Positions 23,069-26,736 of a DNA stretch of 26,736 nucleotides are shown piece by piece (the stretch's first letter is position 1; each line of letters opens with the position of its first letter). The notes under the pieces are model-generated. The model was not told where the DNA came from. It saw only the letters and a list, made by a program, of their open reading frames with translations, and searched no databases. The translations under genes and the position numbers were made by a program. The stretch is from an uncultured Lachnospiraceae bacterium (GTDB lineage: Bacteria > Bacillota > Clostridia > Lachnospirales > Lachnospiraceae): positions 643 through 27,378 of the forward strand of contig CAPQSW010000041.1 in NCBI GenBank assembly GCA_948688495.1. Direction: 5' to 3'.

Positions 23069-25444
23069 CTATTTCTTGTAAAGTGCGCGGATGGAGTTTA
23101 ATACACATAACATGGCAACACCGCTGTCAGCAAAAACTGCCATCCACATGGATGCGTATCCGGTGAGTCCCAGTACCATGACCAGGGCTTTGACTGCCAA
23201 TGCAAATACGACATTCTGCCATGCAATCTGTGTGGTCGATTTTGCGATGGAGATGGATTGGGGAACAGCCTCCATGTTGGAAGTCATAAAAACAACATCT
23301 GCGGCTTCAATAGCTGCGTCTGCACCGCTGCCCATAGCGGCCCCGACATCAGCCCCGGCAAGAACAGGGGCATCATTGATACCATCGCCTACAAACATGA
23401 CAGAACCGTTTTTGTTACGGATTTCCTGAAGTTTTGATAACTTATCTTCTGGAAGCAGACGGGAATGCACTTCGTCAATTCCGGTTTCTTTTGCCACTGC
23501 CTGTGCGCTTTCGGGCGAGTCGCCTGTCAGCATGGCGGTTTTTATATTTAACCGTTTTAAAGAAGTGACAGCATCTTTGGATTCCGGTTTAAGCGTATCG
23601 GAAATCAATATCCAGCCAGCCAGATTTCCGTTTATTGCTACAAGGACTTCCGTGCCATATTGGGAGTTTGTGTTTTCTGGAAGGTGGATGTTACATTTAT
23701 CCATGAGCTTTCGATTGCCGACGAGTATGGAGCCAGCCGAAAGTTCTGCTTGGATGCCGTATCCTGCAATTTCTTTGAGCTCTATGGGATTTTCCAGCGT
23801 AAGATTTTGTTCTTTTGCGGCAGCAGTAATGCTGGCAGCAATTGGATGGCTGGAATGCTGTTCGCAGCTTGCACAGAATGAAAGCAGGTCGTTTTGGCTG
23901 TAAGTTCCAAAGGGTACAATCTGACAAACGGCAAAGTTTCCTTTTGTGATAGTTCCAGTTTTGTCCATAACAACTGTGGACACATTTTTTAAAGCTTCAA
24001 TGGATACCCCGCCCTTGAATAAAATACCCTTCTTGGAACCGGCTCCTATGCCGGAGAAGAAAGCAAGGGGTACGCTTAGTACCAGTGCGCAGGGGCAGCT
24101 AATGACAAGAAACGTCAAGGCTGTATATATCCAGTGCATGAAGTCCCCGGTAATTAGTGATGGAAGAATGGCAGTAGCAAGCGCTGCAAGCACGACAAAG
24201 GGCGTATACACTCTGGAAAAACGTGTGATAAAACGGTCAATTTTAGGCTTGCTTGCGGCGGCGTTTTCCACAGAATCCAAAATCCTGGTTACCATAGAGT
24301 TTTCTAATGTTTTTTCTACGCGGATTTTTAGCTGTCCGGAAGTGTTGATGCAGCCGGAAGTTACTGCGTCGCCTACAGCGGCTTTAACTGGAACAGGCTC
24401 ACCGGTTATTGGCGAGGTATCCAGCCGGCTTTCCCCTTCTATAATAATGCCGTCCAGAGGAATACGGTCTCCTGGCCGGACAAGCAGCACATCATCTGGC
24501 TGTGCATCTTCTGCCAGAATCGTTTTTGTCGAGTCGTGTGTGACAAGGTTTACTACTTCCGGACGCAAATCTACAGCATCCATAATTTGAGAACGGCTGC
24601 GGGAAACAGCTATTTCCTCAAAATATTCTCCAATTCGGTAAAACAGCATAACACCTACGGCTTCGGCAAAGTCTCCGATGGCGAAAGCGCCCAGTGTAGC
24701 AAGGCTCATCAGGAAATTTTCATCAAATACCTGACCTCTGGTAAGATTTTTAAGCGCGGTGAGTACAATTTGTCCTCCCAGGATTACATAAGCAATTACA
24801 AAAAGTATGGAGGATATGGTCGGATCACCGAGGGCTGTCTGTTCTAAAATTTCACCGGTAATAAAAAACAGGGCGCCTAAAATTATAGAAATAAGGTCCA
24901 TTTGCTGTTCGCTTAATTTGCCTTTTTTTTGGATGGTCTCCTGAGTCTGCAGCGCCTTTTTTCCTTTTTGATGGTCCTGCTGTTTTGTCACAGTTACTCC
25001 CGGCTCAATGGATGAACATATTTCCTGAAATTTCGCAATTAGTTCCGTTTCTTTTCTGGCGGCTTTTGGGGTCACAAAGACGCGGAGCTGTTTCGTTGTA
25101 AATGTTAAAGTACATGCATTTACTTCCGAAAGCTCGTTAATACGGCTTTCCATTTTTGCAGCACAGTTCGCGCAGCCGAGATTTTCTACCAGGCATGTAA
25201 GTTTAACTCCTTGTGGTAAAAACGCATCTGGGCGTTTAGGCTGTGCGTGGTGTTCGTGTTCATGCTCGTGATCATGTCCGCAGCAACAATTTTCATGATG
25301 CTCATGCCCGTGTTCATGTTCGTGTTCATGCTCGTGATCATGTCCGCAGCAACAAACTTCATGATGCTCATGCTCGTGGCGGTGTTTATGTTCGCGGCAG
25401 TTGTCCTGGTTTTTAAAAATGTTTTTATTGTCTGTTTCACTCAT
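23069..25444 (-). CDS. P1B-type heavy-metal exporting ATPase (Zn/Cd/Pb class) with Cys/His-rich tail
   Basis: The 791-residue membrane pump has an N-terminal Cys/His-rich tail (about 15-68). An HMA metal-binding domain follows with GCANCAAK (about 94). The P-type core has the membrane metal site SCPCAL, phosphorylation site DKTGT, the HP motif SSHPIA, TGDS, and the hinge GDGINDAP. The last helices carry the Lys (ALAVKALVM) and Asp (VFADSG) that mark the Zn2+/Cd2+/Pb2+ class rather than the copper class. The ribosome site AGGGAGGC lies 6 bases before the ATG (complement of 25442-25444). The tail holds a duplicated CCCGHDHEHEHE block. A CzrA/SmtB-like operator lies at its promoter, so metal-induced export is likely. 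No ArsR-family gene is in the window. Confidence 0.94.
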   Translation of the reverse strand: MSETDNKNIFKNQDNCREHKHRHEHEHHEVCCCGHDHEHEHEHEHGHEHHENCCCGHDHEHEHEHHAQPKRPDAFLPQGVKLTCLVENLGCANCAAKMESRINELSEVNACTLTFTTKQLRVFVTPKAARKETELIAKFQEICSSIEPGVTVTKQQDHQKGKKALQTQETIQKKGKLSEQQMDLISIILGALFFITGEILEQTALGDPTISSILFVIAYVILGGQIVLTALKNLTRGQVFDENFLMSLATLGAFAIGDFAEAVGVMLFYRIGEYFEEIAVSRSRSQIMDAVDLRPEVVNLVTHDSTKTILAEDAQPDDVLLVRPGDRIPLDGIIIEGESRLDTSPITGEPVPVKAAVGDAVTSGCINTSGQLKIRVEKTLENSMVTRILDSVENAAASKPKIDRFITRFSRVYTPFVVLAALATAILPSLITGDFMHWIYTALTFLVISCPCALVLSVPLAFFSGIGAGSKKGILFKGGVSIEALKNVSTVVMDKTGTITKGNFAVCQIVPFGTYSQNDLLSFCASCEQHSSHPIAASITAAAKEQNLTLENPIELKEIAGYGIQAELSAGSILVGNRKLMDKCNIHLPENTNSQYGTEVLVAINGNLAGWILISDTLKPESKDAVTSLKRLNIKTAMLTGDSPESAQAVAKETGIDEVHSRLLPEDKLSKLQEIRNKNGSVMFVGDGINDAPVLAGADVGAAMGSGADAAIEAADVVFMTSNMEAVPQSISIAKSTTQIAWQNVVFALAVKALVMVLGLTGYASMWMAVFADSGVAMLCVLNSIRALYKK
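25251..25378 (-). repeat. 66-bp tandem duplication in the ATPase metal-binding tail
   Basis: A 39-base block at 25251-25289 recurs exactly at 25317-25355. The following 23 bases also nearly match (25290-25312 and 25356-25378). Each copy encodes a 22-residue unit around HHE-N/V-CCCGHDHEHEHE, doubling the metal-ligand cluster. Confidence 0.9.
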
Positions 25445-25506
25445 AACAGTGCCTCCCTCTTTATATTATGGTGAGAAATAGTGTTCCTATCCTTACACCT
25501 ATACAA

Positions 25507-25522
25507 ATGAATAAATGTTCAT
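25507..25522. promoter_or_regulatory. CzrA/SmtB-type metal-sensor operator
   Basis: ATGAA-TAAATG-TTCAT is a perfect inverted repeat with a 6-base centre, the pattern bound by ArsR-family zinc and cadmium sensors (CzrA, SmtB, CadC). A second short palindrome TTCATATGAA (25518-25527) overlaps it. It lies just downstream of the ATPase -10 box, where a repressor would block transcription until metal binds. Confidence 0.65.
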
Positions 25523-25528
25523 ATGAAT

Positions 25529-25558
25529 ATTAAATCATATTTATAATGGATCTGTCAA
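25529..25558 (-). promoter_or_regulatory. Promoter of the metal-exporting ATPase
   Basis: On the minus strand TTGACA (complement of 25553-25558) and TTTAAT (complement of 25529-25534) are separated by 18 bases. The metal-sensor operator follows at once and overlaps the expected transcription start. The leader to the ATG is about 75 bases. Confidence 0.7.
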
Positions 25559-25583
25559 GAGGAAAATAGGTATTTTTTAAAAA

Positions 25584-25620
25584 TCAGCCTCTTAAATTGT
25601 GTTTAAAAATTTAAGGCTGA
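25584..25620. terminator. Bulged hairpin between divergent genes, possible minus-strand terminator
   Basis: TCAGC (25584-25588) and CTTAAATT (25591-25598) pair with AATTTAAG (25608-25615) and GCTGA (25616-25620), with a 2-base CT bulge and a 9-base loop. Read on the minus strand the stem is followed by TTTTTAAAAAAT, as in an intrinsic terminator. It would stop transcription entering from the right before the ATPase promoter. It also lies against the putative map promoter. Confidence 0.5.
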
Positions 25621-25638
25621 ATAGTTGCAAAAAAGGTG

Positions 25639-25779
25639 TATAATGTATAGGAAAGCAAAGAGCCGCGCCGCCATTGTAGAACTATTAGAGGTGACATGCT
25701 GGCACTGCAAAGCAGCCGGGGAATGAAAGCGGTTTTGCTGCTGTATGAAAACAGAGGGTGATCTCACAAGGGAGGAAAG
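25639..25779 (+). promoter_or_regulatory. map promoter -10 and long leader
   Basis: TATAAT at 25639-25644, preceded by GTG, is a good -10; no convincing -35 stands 16-18 bases upstream. The resulting leader of about 130 bases contains a 6-bp hairpin (AGCAGC 25711-25716 with GCTGCT 25737-25742). It also has a 12-codon frame, MKAVLLLYENRG, at 25723-25761, ending 18 bases before the map start. Neither matches a riboswitch I know. Confidence 0.45.
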
Positions 25780-26547
25780 ATGAAAAGAATACGCCGAAGC
25801 ATTAGAATAAAGACGAAAGAGCAGTTAGACGGTATCCGGGAAAGCGGAAAACGTAATATTGAAATACTGGACACAGTGGCAGATAAAATCCAGGCAGGAA
25901 TGACAACTGAGGAAATAAATGAAATTGTTTATGGAAAGACAAGGGAATTGGGAGGTATACCTGCTCCCTTGAATTTTCAAGGATTTCCCAAAAGTGTATG
26001 CACTTCAATTAACGAGCAGGTATGTCATGGGATTCCTTCAAATAATATTATATTAAAAGAAGGAGACATCATAAATGTTGATGTTTCTACAATATATGAA
26101 GGCTATTTTTCGGATTCGTCCCGCATGTTTTGTATTGGTAAAGTGTCGCCTGAGGCAGAAAGGCTGGTGGACGTGACCAGAGAATGTATGGAAGAAGGGA
26201 TAAAGCAGGTTTATCCGGGGAATCGGTTTGGAACAATGGGGAATGTTGTATACCGCCATGCAAGAAAAAATGGATATACCGTGGTGAGACAGATCGGCGG
26301 CCATGGGGTTGGGATAGAATTTCATGAGGAACCATTCGTAAGTTTCGTTTCCAAGGCGGGAACTGGGGAAGTATTTCAGCCCGGAATGGTATTTACCATA
26401 GAGCCAATGGTAAACCAGGGACGAAATCAAATCTACATAGATGGGAACAATAATTGGACGGTTTATACTTCAGATGGAAGGCTGTCTGCCCAATGGGAAG
26501 TTACGGTGGCTGTGACAGAAATGGGGTATGAGATTATGGCATATTGA
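25780..26547 (+). CDS. map: Type I methionine aminopeptidase
   Basis: The 255-residue enzyme removes the initiator methionine from new proteins. Dinuclear metal ligands are visible in order: Asp in INVDVS, Asp in YFSDSSR, His in GGHGVG, Glu in FTIEPM and Glu in AQWEVTV. The substrate-side His is in VCHGIP. Spacing and length match type Ia enzymes without the type II insert. GGGAGG stands 6 bases before ATG 25780. It is not in the ribosomal-protein cluster where map usually sits in Firmicutes (with secY and adk), so it may be a second copy. It is transcribed away from the metal pump. Confidence 0.94.
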   Translation: MKRIRRSIRIKTKEQLDGIRESGKRNIEILDTVADKIQAGMTTEEINEIVYGKTRELGGIPAPLNFQGFPKSVCTSINEQVCHGIPSNNIILKEGDIINVDVSTIYEGYFSDSSRMFCIGKVSPEAERLVDVTRECMEEGIKQVYPGNRFGTMGNVVYRHARKNGYTVVRQIGGHGVGIEFHEEPFVSFVSKAGTGEVFQPGMVFTIEPMVNQGRNQIYIDGNNNWTVYTSDGRLSAQWEVTVAVTEMGYEIMAY

Positions 26548-26584
26548 CTTGTTATCGAAATTCCAATATTTTTGTCAAAATTTG

Positions 26585-26613
26585 TTGACAAGGGAAGATG
26601 AATATGATAGGAT
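26585..26613 (+). promoter_or_regulatory. Upstream promoter of a tandem pair (possible rRNA P1)
   Basis: TTGACA (26585-26590) with TAGGAT (26608-26613) at 17 bases; GATAAT overlaps it 3 bases later. The -35 lies in the inverted repeat TTGTCAA (26572-26578)/TTGACAA (26585-26591). It follows the map stop by about 40 bases. Confidence 0.6.
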
Positions 26614-26671
26614 AATACTCGTTGTTGAGGAAAGCACTGATAAGTTTTTATAAGAAAATAGTAAAAAGTGC

Positions 26672-26700
26672 TTGACACCCACAGACAGTTATGATAATAT
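26672..26700 (+). promoter_or_regulatory. Downstream promoter of a tandem pair (possible rRNA P2)
   Basis: TTGACA (26672-26677) is followed by ATGATAATAT (26691-26700), giving TAATAT at 17 bases. The first arm of AAGCACT/AGTGCTT (26632-26638 and 26667-26673) overlaps its -35 edge. The transcript would begin near 26707 with GCTGTCGCGGGAAACAG and reach CAGGACCTT at the window end. This resembles the leader before 16S rRNA in Clostridia, but the rRNA itself is outside the window. Confidence 0.55.
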
Positions 26701-26736
26701 ATACAAGCTGTCGCGGGAAACAGACAGCAGGACCTT

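Noticed and set aside
25186..25474. Frames on either strand over the His-rich ATPase tail
   Set aside because: They are shadows of CAT/GAA-rich codons in the true gene.

Overview
The window looks like chromosome of a Gram-positive anaerobe of the class Clostridia, most likely a Lachnospiraceae (clostridial cluster XIVa) gut bacterium. This rests on the strong AGGAGG-type ribosome sites, moderate base composition, a superoxide reductase, a SleC-like cortex or cell-wall protein, Cys/Pro-rich surface proteins and a 137-residue protein family I associate with Lachnospiraceae. The genus cannot be fixed from the sequence alone.

Region 1 (1 to about 2660) is the right end of an integrated mobile element. 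It holds the tail of a small serine resolvase, a degenerate small ORF, an 85-residue protein behind a striking two-tier hairpin, and a 562-residue large serine recombinase. The recombinase 3' end runs into the 3' part of a SpoIID-like/peptidoglycan-binding gene, so the element has split that host gene. The other half should lie left of the window.

Region 2 (3350-8519) holds a superoxide reductase lacking the usual second iron site, then aspartokinase behind a leader with competing inverted repeats, then a tight cluster: HD hydrolase, HxxxDG acyltransferase, zinc-ribbon membrane protein and HSL-type esterase. The first three of these overlap by 4 bases.

Region 3 (8542-20850) starts at a near-consensus promoter. 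It carries a cadherin-like membrane protein with a repetitive charged tail, clpC, a CHASE2 adenylate cyclase, a TIM-barrel isomerase, a GAF/HD-GYP phosphodiesterase, a secreted repeat protein, a membrane-anchored FecR-domain protein and a small conserved protein, and ends in hairpins. radA, which directly follows clpC in Bacillus, comes only after this block. The genes look like an envelope-signalling unit that joins cAMP production, an HD-GYP hydrolase and surface proteins.

Region 4 (21000-26736) has radA and deoC, then a convergent Zn/Cd-type P1B ATPase with a duplicated Cys/His-rich tail and a CzrA/SmtB-like operator at its promoter. A divergent methionine aminopeptidase follows, and the window ends in tandem TTGACA promoters that resemble the start of an rRNA operon.
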